Part shown: positions 1 to 9,740 of the stretch, in pieces
Layout: each line of letters begins with the position of its first letter
How positions within the stretch are numbered: position 1 is the stretch's first letter
DNA from: Paludibacteraceae bacterium
GTDB lineage: Bacteria; Bacteroidota; Bacteroidia; Bacteroidales; Paludibacteraceae
Reading direction: 5' to 3'
Assembly: GCA_031292565.1 (NCBI GenBank)
Contig: JARLGW010000011.1
Coordinates: forward strand, 186,001-250,000
Length of the DNA: 64,000 bases
Notes under the pieces: generated by a model
What the model was told of the DNA's origin: nothing
Databases searched by the model: none
The model's input: the letters and a program-made list of their open reading frames with translations, nothing else
Made by a program: the position numbers and the translations under genes

Positions 1-424
1 AAAGGTCGGCATCATCATGTAATATTTGTTCGGGAGGAAGTCCTTTTGAATAAGAGCAAACTGGTTCGGACAAATATTTTGATGGAACAATTTCTTTTAG
101 TTCAATAAAGAAAGCTCTTTCTGAAATATAATCAAAGATATATAATAATTTTTGTCCCTCGTCTCCAATATAATCGTGCAGAATGGTTTTCGACATTACT
201 AAATTGTCGTATTCCGAACTCGAATCCATTTCCACCAATGTTATTTCTTGTTCTTTTTCCCAATCGTCGGAACATAGAAAAAAAGAAGTCATTTGATCTT
301 TCTTGAATTTTACAGAGTCAAGTAAAATAGAATGAAAGTCAAAAAAAGTAGCATCAGCATCAATTGAAATTTCACGAGCAAAATCATCTACTTCATCAGA
401 TAAGATAAGAAATCTATAAATCAT
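1..424 (-). CDS. pRiA4b ORF-3-like protein (truncated at window edge)
   Basis: My reverse-strand translation from ATG at 424: MIYRFLILSDEVDDFAREISIDADATFFDFHSILLDSVKF..., resembles the pRiA4b ORF-3 family. ORF is open to the window edge and missing from the track. Confidence 0.75.
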   Translation of the reverse strand, partial: MIYRFLILSDEVDDFAREISIDADATFFDFHSILLDSVKFKKDQMTSFFLCSDDWEKEQEITLVEMDSSSEYDNLVMSKTILHDYIGDEGQKLLYIFDYISERAFFIELKEIVPSKYLSEPVCSYSKGLPPEQILHDDADL

Positions 425-464
425 TCTTGTGCTTTTTTGTTTGTATTTTGTTTAGCTAATTTTA

Positions 465-1862
465 TTATCCTTTTTTGAGTTTAGCTTCAATTTCCAATAC
501 GTTCGACTTGAAATTTTTGTCGGTCGACATCAAGTCCGTTACCGTTTTACATGCGTGCAATACCGTGGCGTGGTCTCTTTTACCGATAGCATTGCCTATG
601 GATGAAAGAGAGTGCTTGGTATATTGTTTGGATAAGTACATGGCAATTTGTCTTGCTTGTACTACCTCTCTTTTTCTTGATTGGGTAAGGATTGTTTCCA
701 GCTCCAAATTAAAATAGGAACAAACAACTTCTCTTATTTTTTCAAGGGAAATGGATACCGGGGTGATGGATACTAGTTTTTTCACAACCTTTTCGGCCAA
801 TTTTATATCAATGGGCGCGTTGGTGAGCATGGAGTGGGCGAGAAGTGAAACGATAACACCTTCCAAATCGCGAACGTTTTCCACCACATTTTCAGCAATA
901 AAATTTACTACTTCATCCGAAATATCCAGTCCGTCTTTATATATTTTTGTGCGTAAAATAGCCTTACGTAAATCAAAATCAGGTTTCTCAAGTTCTGCCG
1001 TCAATCCCCATTTAAAGCGCGTAAGCAAGCGTTGTTCTAACCCTTGAATCAGAGCTGGAGATCTGTCGCAAGTTAATATAATTTGTTTGCGTGATTGATG
1101 TAAATGGTTGAAAATATGAAAAAATGTATTTTGAGTTGCTGTTTTACCTGCAAACTCATGTATATCGTCAATAATTAATACATCAATGGTTTGATAGAAA
1201 TTCAGAAAATCGTTTACTGAATTTCGTCTAACTGCATTTGTATATTGTATTTGAAATAGGTTTGCTGAAACATAGAGCACTCTTTTATTCGGATTTTGTT
1301 CTTTGCAGGCAACTCCTATCGCGTTAACCAAGTGTGTTTTTCCCACGCCCGATTGCCCGTGTAAAAATAATGGATTAAATGCAGTGTCGCCAGGATTGGC
1401 AGCTATACTTAAGCCTGCTATGCGAGCCAACTTGTTTGCTTTACCTTCTATAAACGAGTCGAAAGAATAGTTTCCATTCAGGTTTGGGTCAATATCCTTT
1501 AATGTTTTCTTTTCAAATGGGTTGTGTATCCCTTTTTTGTTTTGACCCTGCGTGTCGTCAACTTCATAATATGGCTTCTTTGTGCTAGGGAGTTCGGTTA
1601 CCGTTTGGGTAGCCTTATCCATAACAATCCTATATTTGAGTTGAGTACCTTCTCCTATTTCTCTGTATAGCGTTTTTCTAAGTAAGTCTATGTATTTTTC
1701 TTCAATGTATTCGTAAAAGAACTGACTGGGTACCTGCACGATAAATTCATTATCTTTGTAGTCAAGGGGAACAATCGGTGTGAACCAAGTTTCAAAAGCA
1801 ACTTCGCTCACATTGTCCTTGATTACATTCAAGCATCGATTCCACAATCTAACGTGATCCAT
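465..1862 (-). CDS. dnaA: Chromosomal replication initiator protein DnaA
   Basis: Walker A GQSGVGKTHL, C-terminal GKRDHATVLHACKTV DnaA signature; likely start MDHVRLWNRC inside ORF 465..1892. Confidence 0.97.
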   Translation of the reverse strand: MDHVRLWNRCLNVIKDNVSEVAFETWFTPIVPLDYKDNEFIVQVPSQFFYEYIEEKYIDLLRKTLYREIGEGTQLKYRIVMDKATQTVTELPSTKKPYYEVDDTQGQNKKGIHNPFEKKTLKDIDPNLNGNYSFDSFIEGKANKLARIAGLSIAANPGDTAFNPLFLHGQSGVGKTHLVNAIGVACKEQNPNKRVLYVSANLFQIQYTNAVRRNSVNDFLNFYQTIDVLIIDDIHEFAGKTATQNTFFHIFNHLHQSRKQIILTCDRSPALIQGLEQRLLTRFKWGLTAELEKPDFDLRKAILRTKIYKDGLDISDEVVNFIAENVVENVRDLEGVIVSLLAHSMLTNAPIDIKLAEKVVKKLVSITPVSISLEKIREVVCSYFNLELETILTQSRKREVVQARQIAMYLSKQYTKHSLSSIGNAIGKRDHATVLHACKTVTDLMSTDKNFKSNVLEIEAKLKKG

Positions 1863-2022
1863 TTTTATCTCCCTTAATTTTATTTCGACCAATCTTCTTA
1901 TGCAAAAATGATAAACATTTTCGGTAAAAAAAAATGGATTCTTTGTTGTTTTTTGTTTTTGTTTTTATTTTTCTCGTTCTCAAGATGTTATTATAACTCA
2001 TTGATTTTTAGTGCATTAAAAA

Positions 2023-2038
2023 TACCACATTTGTGGTA
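2023..2038. promoter_or_regulatory. Inverted repeat TACCACA-TT-TGTGGTA upstream of dnaA
   Basis: Perfect 7-bp arms with 2-nt spacer in the dnaA/rlpA divergent intergenic region. Confidence 0.3.
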
Positions 2039-2314
2039 ACTGTTCTGAATATAAAGTAGTTAAAGTGCTTTATAATTATTCTTATCTGCAAGTCAAATTT
2101 ATTTCAAAGACCTATTCTGAATAAGATTTAATTGAGATTGGTATTTTTTAGCAATTTAGACTCAATCTAAATTATTTTATTGTAAAATGTTAAATAAATA
2201 AAGATAATAGGTTAGTTTTTTCAGGAAATTATTTTGTTTAAACATTTATTTTAATATTTTCGTTTTTTGTTTTCGAATTATTATAACATATTTGTAACCG
2301 AAACATATAATGAT

Positions 2315-2746
2315 ATGAAATATAAAGCTTACTATTTACTGATACTGATTTTGTTTACTTACGTTTTGGGTGTTTTTGCCCAAAAAATAGGAACCGCTTC
2401 TTTTTATGGCAAACGGCTTCATGGACGCCATACCAATAGTGGTGAAAAATTAGACAACTCTTCATTTACTGCTGCTCATAAAACCCTGCCTTTCGGTACA
2501 TTGGTGCGGGTTACCAACTTGAAAAATAACAAATCGGTTGTAGTTAAGATAAACGATAGAGGGCGCTTTAAAAGAGGCCGAGTAATAGACCTTACTTATG
2601 CCGCCGCCAAGGAAATAGATATGCTACGAGATGGCATTGCCAACGTGCAGCTAGATGTTTTGCCCTCTGATAGTATAATGGTTGTTCCCGATTCTTTAGA
2701 TGCTTACAATAACGTGGCAAAAAAGAAGGTGGCATCTTTATTTTAA
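2315..2746 (+). CDS. rlpA: Septal ring lytic transglycosylase RlpA family protein
   Basis: Signal peptide, then [22 protein letters not shown]...[28 protein letters not shown]; internal start MKYKAYYLL preferred over 2267. Confidence 0.85.
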   Translation: MKYKAYYLLILILFTYVLGVFAQKIGTASFYGKRLHGRHTNSGEKLDNSSFTAAHKTLPFGTLVRVTNLKNNKSVVVKINDRGRFKRGRVIDLTYAAAKEIDMLRDGIANVQLDVLPSDSIMVVPDSLDAYNNVAKKKVASLF

Positions 2747-2756
2747 AGATACCACC
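2728..2756 (+). terminator. Stem-loop overlapping the rlpA stop codon
   Basis: GGTGGCATCTTTA-TTT-TAAAGATACCACC; stop TAA is in the right arm; no strong T-tract. Confidence 0.35.
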
Positions 2757-2770
2757 ATGTTGCGGGTTAG

Positions 2771-4162
2771 TTAATAACCTAATATTTTCAGCATTGATTT
2801 ATAACTCTGTTCTTTAGCAAAAAGCTTGGTGTACCATTCGCCGTCCTCATCCCGGTCTATCACTACTAATTTAGGTGCCGGAATCAAACAATGTTGAATA
2901 CCTCCATATCCGCTTAACGACTCTTGGTAAGCTCCACAGTGAAAAAATCCGATATATTGCTCCGGGTTATTCTCCATTTTAGGTAGGAATATGGCATTGG
3001 AGTGCGCTTCCGCGTTGTAGAAGTCCTCACTATCGCAAGTCAACCCGCCCAAGTGAACCCGTTCATATTCCTTGTCCCAATTGTTGATAGCCAGGAATGG
3101 AAATCGTTGGCTGATAGCCCACGTGTCTGGTAGGGTAGTCATAAACGAGCTGTCTATCATATCCCAAAGCTCCCGGTCATTTTGTTGTTTCTGGTTCACG
3201 ATGGAATAGAGCATAGCTCCGCTTTCGCCCACGGTATATGAACCGAATTCGGTAAAAATATTAGGCTCAGGCACTCCGTTTTGTTGACACGTATTTTTAA
3301 TTTGCGCCACAATCTCCTCCGCCATATATTCATAGTCGTACGAGAAATCCAAATGAGCCTGAATAGGGAAGCCTCCACCAATATTCAAGCTATCCAAATC
3401 AGGACATTCTTTTCGTAGTTCACAGTAAAGTTCCACCGCTTTATTTAACTCGTTCCAATAATAAGCCGTGTCTTTAATACCTGTGTTAATAAAAAAATGA
3501 AGCATCTTTAAGCTCACTTGCTTATTTTTTCTAATCACACTTCTATAATATGGGATAATATCGCTATACCGTATTCCCAAGCGCGAAGTATAGAAAGCAA
3601 ACTTAGGTTCTTCCTCAGCCGCAATACGAATACCAACTTTGAATTTCTTATCGAAATCCTTTAATAATAAGTCCAGTTCAAATTTATTATCCAGTATCGG
3701 AATTACGTTTGTAAAGCCGGAATTGATTAAATTCTGAATATTTTCTACATATTGAGGTCGTTTAAATCCGTTACATATCACAAATGTATCGGGTTTAAGA
3801 CATTCCGTTTCGTATAAAGTCTCCAATAAATTAATGTCGAAAGCGGAGGACGTTTCTACATGTACGCCATGTTTGAGAACCTCTTCCATTACAAAGGAGA
3901 AATGAGAACTCTTGGTGCAATAACAGTAGTGATAATCAGCATTATAATCTACCTTAGCCATCGCCACGTTAAACATCCTTCTGGCTTTCTGAATATTCAT
4001 GCCAATTTTAGGTATGTAGGATATGCGTAGCGGAGTTCCGTATTGCTTTATAATGTCCATGATAGGAACACCATACCACAATAAGTCATTTTCGTCAACG
4101 GTAAATTCTTCGTTGGGAAATTCAAACGTTTGCTCGATTAAATCAACATACTTATTCTTCAT
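2771..4162 (-). CDS. speA: Arginine decarboxylase (fold-III PLP decarboxylase, Bacteroidetes SpeA-like)
   Basis: HYCYCTKSSHFSFVMEEVLKHGVHVETSSAFDINLLE, LNIGGGFPI, CGAYQESLSGYGG. Confidence 0.75.
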   Translation of the reverse strand: MKNKYVDLIEQTFEFPNEEFTVDENDLLWYGVPIMDIIKQYGTPLRISYIPKIGMNIQKARRMFNVAMAKVDYNADYHYCYCTKSSHFSFVMEEVLKHGVHVETSSAFDINLLETLYETECLKPDTFVICNGFKRPQYVENIQNLINSGFTNVIPILDNKFELDLLLKDFDKKFKVGIRIAAEEEPKFAFYTSRLGIRYSDIIPYYRSVIRKNKQVSLKMLHFFINTGIKDTAYYWNELNKAVELYCELRKECPDLDSLNIGGGFPIQAHLDFSYDYEYMAEEIVAQIKNTCQQNGVPEPNIFTEFGSYTVGESGAMLYSIVNQKQQNDRELWDMIDSSFMTTLPDTWAISQRFPFLAINNWDKEYERVHLGGLTCDSEDFYNAEAHSNAIFLPKMENNPEQYIGFFHCGAYQESLSGYGGIQHCLIPAPKLVVIDRDEDGEWYTKLFAKEQSYKSMLKILGY

Positions 4163-4211
4163 TTTAATACGTATTGATTGCTGAGTTTATAATTAGATAT
4201 TCAAATTTTTT

Positions 4212-4267
4212 CAATGTAAATTACTTAGATTGATAAAAAAAATACAATGTAAATTACTTACATTGAT
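4212..4267. promoter_or_regulatory. Two tandem operator-like repeats upstream of the arginine decarboxylase
   Basis: CAATGTAAATTACTTAGATTGAT (4212-4234) and CAATGTAAATTACTTACATTGAT (4245-4267): 22/23 identity, 33-bp spacing; second copy has dyad CAATGTAA-N5-TTACATTG. Confidence 0.45.
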
Positions 4268-4511
4268 TCAATGCGATTGTATTAACAAAAGTAAGTAGCA
4301 AAAATATATAAAATGCACAATCTGCAACTATTTTTACATAAATAATAACTATTAATTTAAAGCGTTTTATTATGCAGTAAATCAATGTTTTAAATATATG
4401 TTTTTGACTGTGAAATAATTTTTTCACATATATTAATTACAAATAAGGGTTAAACGGTGGAGAAAGATGGAACTTCTATCTTGAAACAAAGACTTATAAG
4501 AAAAGGAGAAC

Positions 4512-4946
4512 CTATTCTTTTATTGTATGCAACAGGTATTTCCGGGCAGCAAAGTTGCACCAAAACGTTATAAAAGCAGATATGAGTTTTGACAGCATAA
4601 AGTATAATCCCAGCACATCGGTGAACGTCCACATCAGGAGTGAGGTAACACCCAATCCGATAAAAGATAGAACGATATAAAAGAACAATTCGTTCTGCTG
4701 CTTTTTGATTTTCCTGACACTGAATACCCACGAAACACAAAGAAAATAATTTACCACGGCACTAATGGTAAATGACATAACGGATGCCAGCAAATAATTT
4801 ATATGCAGAAAATGATGGAAAGAGTATAGCATAGAAAAATCAAAAACAGTACAAGAACCTCCTACAATGAAATATTTTGCAACTTGAGAAAACGTTTCGT
4901 TTTTGAGGAGGGCTTCCGTGTATTTGTTTTTTAGGATTCTTTTCAC
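4512..4946 (-). CDS. GtrA family membrane protein (putative polyprenyl-P-sugar flippase)
   Basis: 144 aa, four hydrophobic segments, FIVGGSCTVFDFSMLYSFHHFLHINYLLASVMSF...FWCNFAARKYLL. Confidence 0.85.
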   Translation of the reverse strand: MKRILKNKYTEALLKNETFSQVAKYFIVGGSCTVFDFSMLYSFHHFLHINYLLASVMSFTISAVVNYFLCVSWVFSVRKIKKQQNELFFYIVLSFIGLGVTSLLMWTFTDVLGLYFMLSKLISAFITFWCNFAARKYLLHTIKE

Positions 4947-4971
4947 GATGGTAATTGGATAGACAAACTAT

Positions 4972-5754
4972 TTATTTTTTTGTAAATTGATCAACACATT
5001 GATTCAAACAACCAAATTCCACCCCTTTGTTTTGAAAATAGGAAATCACCTTGCCCAAACGTTGTACCATTCCATCTCCGGCATTTCTTGTTACATAAAA
5101 CGGCAGGTTAATGGGTGGTGTGTTTAATTTTACAAATTCCCAAGGATGAAAGTATAGATTTAAATATCCATCTTTTTTTAAAGCTCCTTTGGCTAGGAAT
5201 GTGTAAAACGGCACCGGAAAATTATGGAGTGAAAGCCAAAATAATGGTATTCTGAATATTGGTGATACCGAAACTGGAATTTGAAATAGTCCGCCCTCTT
5301 CTTTAAATATTCTTCTTGGCTTTGAAAAGTTATTGTACTTTCCAGGTAAGTAGGTGGGGTTCAAAGAGGAGCTGTAGCTATAGCCTGCATCAATTAGTTC
5401 TTGCTGGTTAACATTCCTCATGTTAGGCATTCTAAAGCCCGTTACAGGCTTCCCTATTAGCCCTTCAAGTATCTCTCTGGATTCTTTTAGATGCTTATTC
5501 TCAAAGTGGTTGTGATAATATCCGTGCGAAGCTACTTCATGACCTTCCGTCACCATCCTGTCAATTAAATTCTTGGCATGAAGGGCGAAATTGGCTGTGC
5601 AAAAAAACGTGGCTTTAACCTGTTTCTTTGCCAGCAGGTTTAAAATTTCCTCTGTCCCTTTTTTTGAGATGTCCATTTGCTCTTCAAAACTAAGAAGCTG
5701 GGTACAAGGAAATGGATTATCAAATTCTTCAATGTCAAAAGTTAGAAATATCAT
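4972..5754 (-). CDS. Polysaccharide deacetylase (NodB-like)
   Basis: TFDIEEFDNP (metal Asp motif), EVASHGYYHNH (HxxxH), GFRMPN motifs. Confidence 0.85.
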   Translation of the reverse strand: MIFLTFDIEEFDNPFPCTQLLSFEEQMDISKKGTEEILNLLAKKQVKATFFCTANFALHAKNLIDRMVTEGHEVASHGYYHNHFENKHLKESREILEGLIGKPVTGFRMPNMRNVNQQELIDAGYSYSSSLNPTYLPGKYNNFSKPRRIFKEEGGLFQIPVSVSPIFRIPLFWLSLHNFPVPFYTFLAKGALKKDGYLNLYFHPWEFVKLNTPPINLPFYVTRNAGDGMVQRLGKVISYFQNKGVEFGCLNQCVDQFTKK

Positions 5755-5763
5755 GATATGGTG

Positions 5764-6714
5764 TTATTTTGTAGTCGATACATTCGGTAAATTACTTGAA
5801 CGGACAATATATAGCGGACGGTTTTTTACCTGCATAAACATTTTACCCAAGTAAAGCCCTATAATACCCAGTACGCTTAGTTGAAGCCCGGAAAAGAATA
5901 CGATGGATAAAATAACCGAAGCCCACCCGGATTCATAGTGTTTGGAATAAAAAAACGAATAAAGAACGTAAGGTAAATATAAAAGAGCTATTAATGAAAG
6001 GGTAAAGCCTAAATATACAGCTGCGTACAATGGTTTCACACTAAACGATGTGACAGCTTGTATTGCTAGCGTTATCATTTTCTTTGGTGAATATTTGCTT
6101 ACACCCGAAAATCTGTCATTTGCCTCATAGTCAACACTAAGTTGCTTAAAACCCATCCATTTTATCATCCCCCGGATAAAAATGTCTGTTTCTTTAAAGT
6201 CAATAAATACATTAGCCACCTGTCTGCTCATTAATCGGAAATCGGCGGTGCCCTTTTCTATCTGAGTATCAGAGAATTTATTAAAAAATGAATAAAAAAG
6301 ATTGGATGTTTTCCGTTTAAAAAATGAAATATTTTCCGATTCTTGTCGGCGGGTGTAAACAATGTCGTAGCCCTCTTCCCATTTTTTAAGCATGGTTGAA
6401 ATCAATTCAGGTGGATGCTGCAAATCGCAGTCCATCGAAATGATGCAATCCCCGTTTGCGGAATCAAGTCCCGCTTTCAAGGCACTTTGATGACCAAAAT
6501 TTCTCGATAATTCAATATAATAAACGTAATTATCTTCTTCGGCGATATCTTGAATTTGCTGTAACGTGTCGTCAGTACTGCCGTCGTTGACAAAAATCAA
6601 TTCAAGGTTATACTGTTCAAAAGGAAAGCAGGACGCTATTCTGTTTTTGATAAACCGAATATTGCCGGATTCATTGTGTGCGGGTAGAACAATAGATACT
6701 AACCTTTTTTCCAT
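5764..6714 (-). CDS. Membrane-anchored GT2 glycosyltransferase (GtrB/ArnC/DPM-like)
   Basis: SIVLPAHNESGNI...VNDGSTDDT...DCDLQHPPE, two C-terminal TM segments. Confidence 0.9.
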   Translation of the reverse strand: MEKRLVSIVLPAHNESGNIRFIKNRIASCFPFEQYNLELIFVNDGSTDDTLQQIQDIAEEDNYVYYIELSRNFGHQSALKAGLDSANGDCIISMDCDLQHPPELISTMLKKWEEGYDIVYTRRQESENISFFKRKTSNLFYSFFNKFSDTQIEKGTADFRLMSRQVANVFIDFKETDIFIRGMIKWMGFKQLSVDYEANDRFSGVSKYSPKKMITLAIQAVTSFSVKPLYAAVYLGFTLSLIALLYLPYVLYSFFYSKHYESGWASVILSIVFFSGLQLSVLGIIGLYLGKMFMQVKNRPLYIVRSSNLPNVSTTK

Positions 6715-6717
6715 AGT

Positions 6718-7959
6718 TTATTCTCCAATTAAATAATTCTCCGATTTTCTAAAAATCACTTCATGCAAAATCTTTAACCAAATTAGCGTACAAGGTAGTG
6801 CTTGTAAGGCGTAAGGACGTATAAAATTTAAATAAAGTGGTTTCGGAAACAAATCGGATGGCCCGAAACTTGATAATACAATGGCAAAAATTATTAAAAA
6901 CCAATCCAGTTTGCTAAAGGGTCTTGGCTGAATTACTGTCCAAATAGCTACGCCGACAATAGCAATAATATAAGTGTTTGGTTCGCTTCCGGTACTAAAC
7001 AGTACCACGAAATTCATTAATGAACAGAGTGTAAGCAATTGGAATTTATCTGTTTTCCATTTTTTTATCTGAAAGAATGAGATGGCAAACAGTAAGAGTC
7101 CTGCTAATATGATCGGGGTGTTTGACCATTCAAAATGTCCCGTCGATCTTGTAATCATACCCAACAGAGAGATATTTTGAAGAACAGAATTGCTACTGCT
7201 GTTATGTGCATTCTTTAAAATAAGTTCATGAAACCATGCTTGATATTGGGAGATAATAAAATTGGGTGAGGATATAGCCATCGGCAAAACAAAGAAAACG
7301 ACGCTCCAAATAACGCACCACAGTACAAATTTTGGCTTATGCTTGGAGAAAAAGAAAAATGCCAATCCCACAATCCCATATAGTTTCACGAAAGTCCCCA
7401 ACATAATCATAAAGGCCGCCCACATATCTTTCTCTTTCCGAGTAAAGGTATACGAAAGAATAATCATCGCGGCGATAGCCGTGTTAAATTGCATGTTGGT
7501 ATGCGCTATAATCAACGAATTTAAGGTAAGCCAATAAATAATTTGGTGTTGATAATTTTTCAAAGGCAGTTCTTTAATGGCATAAAACAAAAAAACACCA
7601 AGAACAATTAGCCATAATGAACCACCAATTAAGTCGGGCAACAGGGCAAAAGGAGCAATGATAATACTAAATATAGGTCCGTAATGGTTTAAATCAGCAT
7701 AAGCTTCTGGACGGGTGGCATACAATGGGTAATGTTGCAGCGTGTTGAAAAACACATATTTATATATCTGATAATTGTTGTGTAAGCCGTGAGATAAAAA
7801 TTTAAAGAACCCTGTCAGAATAGAAATGGCAATCCATATTCCAAGGGTAAATCGGTAGTTCTGAAAAATAGGTTTTTTGATGAAATTTAGAATAGATTGT
7901 CCAATCCTTTTGAAAAAAAGTCGGAATGATCCTAATTCTGAAGTTGTTTCTTTTGCCAT
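6718..7959 (-). CDS. GT87-family (DUF2029) polyprenyl-phosphate-sugar-dependent glycosyltransferase
   Basis: Multi-TM protein, LNHYGPIFSIIIAPFALLPDLIGGSLWLI, FVKLYGIVGLAFFFF; start MAKETTSELGS preferred. Confidence 0.75.
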   Translation of the reverse strand: MAKETTSELGSFRLFFKRIGQSILNFIKKPIFQNYRFTLGIWIAISILTGFFKFLSHGLHNNYQIYKYVFFNTLQHYPLYATRPEAYADLNHYGPIFSIIIAPFALLPDLIGGSLWLIVLGVFLFYAIKELPLKNYQHQIIYWLTLNSLIIAHTNMQFNTAIAAMIILSYTFTRKEKDMWAAFMIMLGTFVKLYGIVGLAFFFFSKHKPKFVLWCVIWSVVFFVLPMAISSPNFIISQYQAWFHELILKNAHNSSSNSVLQNISLLGMITRSTGHFEWSNTPIILAGLLLFAISFFQIKKWKTDKFQLLTLCSLMNFVVLFSTGSEPNTYIIAIVGVAIWTVIQPRPFSKLDWFLIIFAIVLSSFGPSDLFPKPLYLNFIRPYALQALPCTLIWLKILHEVIFRKSENYLIGE

Positions 7960-8145
7960 AATTATCGATCTGATTTTAGTGCAAAAATACATAATACAAG
8001 GTATTTTATATCAAATGTTGATAAATTTATTTTTTTTCAACTAGTTTTAATGTGGTTCTAATGCAATTCTAATCTAATTTTTTGTGTTAAGGACGTTCTT
8101 TTCCTAAATAAATTAATTAATCAAAAAACTAATCAGAGACTAAAC

Positions 8146-8175
8146 TTGTCATCTCGTAACTAAGTTTTATCTTTG
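8146..8175 (+). promoter_or_regulatory. Bacteroidetes-type promoter of proS
   Basis: -33 TTG, 19-nt spacer, -7 TATCTTTG (TAnnTTTG consensus), 31 bp before ATG. Confidence 0.6.
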
Positions 8176-8206
8176 CATTTCGTTTTTTAGAAAATTATTA
8201 CACACT

Positions 8207-9679
8207 ATGGCAAAAGAACTTACTTCTCGTAGCGAGAATTACTCGCAATGGTATAATGATTTGGTGTTAAAGGCCGACTTGGCCGAAAATTCAGCAGTTC
8301 GTGGTTGTATGGTTATCAAACCCTATGGATATGCTATTTGGGAAAAGATGCAGCAGGAACTGGACAGAATGTTTAAAGAAACAGGACATGTAAATGCTTA
8401 TTTTCCACTTTTTATCCCTAAATCTTTTTTCAGCAAAGAAGCCAGTCATGTAGACGGTTTTGCCAAGGAATGCGCCGTGGTTACACACTATCGGTTAAAA
8501 AACAGTCCCGATGGAAAAGGCGTTATCGTTGACCCCGATGCCAAGTTGGAAGAAGAACTAATCGTTCGCCCTACCTCCGAAACAATTATTTGGAGTACCT
8601 ATAAAAACTGGATACACTCTTACCGCGATCTGCCTATTCTGGTTAACCAATGGGCTAATGTAGTGCGTTGGGAAATGCGTACACGTTTATTTTTGCGTAC
8701 AGCCGAATTTCTTTGGCAGGAAGGGCACACCGCTCATGCTACCGAAGCAGAAGCGATAACCGAAGCTAAAAAGATGCTGGAAGTATATGCCTATTTCGTG
8801 GAAAATTTCATGGCAGTGCCTGTAATAAAAGGTGTGAAATCGGCCAATGAACGTTTTGCCGGAGCTATCGAAACATTCTGTATTGAAGCCTTGATGCAGG
8901 ATGGTAAAGCTCTTCAAGCCGGTACATCCCATTTTCTTGGGCAAAACTTTGCCAAAGCATTCGATGTCCGATTTGCCAATAAAGAAGGAAAAGAAGAATA
9001 TGTATGGGCTACCTCATGGGGTGTTTCCACCCGATTGATGGGAGCACTTATAATGACGCACTCTGACGACAACGGGTTGGTTTTGCCTCCTAATTTAGCC
9101 CCATTCCAAGTAGTAATTTTGCCTATCTATAAAGGTGAAGAACAACTGGCGCAAATCAGCGAGAAAGTAGCCGAACTGGTAGCAAAACTAAGAGCCTTAG
9201 GCATCAGTGTGAAATACGATGACAACGACAATAAAAAACCGGGATGGAAGTTTGCCGAATACGAGCTCAAAGGTGTTCCAGTTCGCTTGGGCATTGGTGC
9301 CCGTGACCTTGAAAACGGAACGGTGGAAGTAGCTCGCCGTGATACCATGACCAAGGAAACATTAGCCATGGATGGCGTGGAAAATTATATCAAAGATCTG
9401 CTGGCTGAAATTCAAACCAACATTTACCAAAAGGCATTGAAATATAGAGCTTCGGTAACCCGTGAAGTGAATAGTTACGATGAATTTAAAGTGGAAATAG
9501 AAAAAGGTGGATTCCTGCTTTGCCATTGGGACGGAACGCCTGAAACCGAAGAAAAGATTAAGGACGAAACCAAAGCCACCATCCGTTGCATTCCGTTGGA
9601 TGGAGATAAAACGCCCGGCGTATGTATGGTTACCGGTAAGCCATCAGCTCAACGGGTTATATTTGCAAGAGCATATTAA
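8207..9679 (+). CDS. proS: Proline--tRNA ligase
   Basis: [46 protein letters not shown], class II aaRS motifs [19 protein letters not shown]. Confidence 0.97.
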   Translation: MAKELTSRSENYSQWYNDLVLKADLAENSAVRGCMVIKPYGYAIWEKMQQELDRMFKETGHVNAYFPLFIPKSFFSKEASHVDGFAKECAVVTHYRLKNSPDGKGVIVDPDAKLEEELIVRPTSETIIWSTYKNWIHSYRDLPILVNQWANVVRWEMRTRLFLRTAEFLWQEGHTAHATEAEAITEAKKMLEVYAYFVENFMAVPVIKGVKSANERFAGAIETFCIEALMQDGKALQAGTSHFLGQNFAKAFDVRFANKEGKEEYVWATSWGVSTRLMGALIMTHSDDNGLVLPPNLAPFQVVILPIYKGEEQLAQISEKVAELVAKLRALGISVKYDDNDNKKPGWKFAEYELKGVPVRLGIGARDLENGTVEVARRDTMTKETLAMDGVENYIKDLLAEIQTNIYQKALKYRASVTREVNSYDEFKVEIEKGGFLLCHWDGTPETEEKIKDETKATIRCIPLDGDKTPGVCMVTGKPSAQRVIFARAY

Positions 9680-9701
9680 TATCAGAATTTTATATAGAAA
9701 C

Positions 9702-9734
9702 AAAAAGCGGAATTTTTAAAATCCCGCTTTTTTT
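9702..9734. terminator. Bidirectional intrinsic terminator
   Basis: AAAAAGCGGAATTTTTAAAATCCCGCTTTTTTT between convergent genes. Confidence 0.85.
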
Positions 9735-9740
9735 ATTTGA

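Noticed and set aside
475-1047. Plus-strand ORFs of 80 and 98 aa opposite dnaA
   Set aside because: Fully antisense to a clear DnaA; low-complexity Ser/Thr-rich translation typical of shadow ORFs.
1893-2266. Possible oriC next to dnaA
   Set aside because: No cluster of TTATCCACA-like boxes seen; dnaA adjacency alone is weak evidence.
4450-4740. 96-aa minus-strand ORF overlapping GtrA
   Set aside because: Alternate frame of the well-supported GtrA gene; no recognisable motif.
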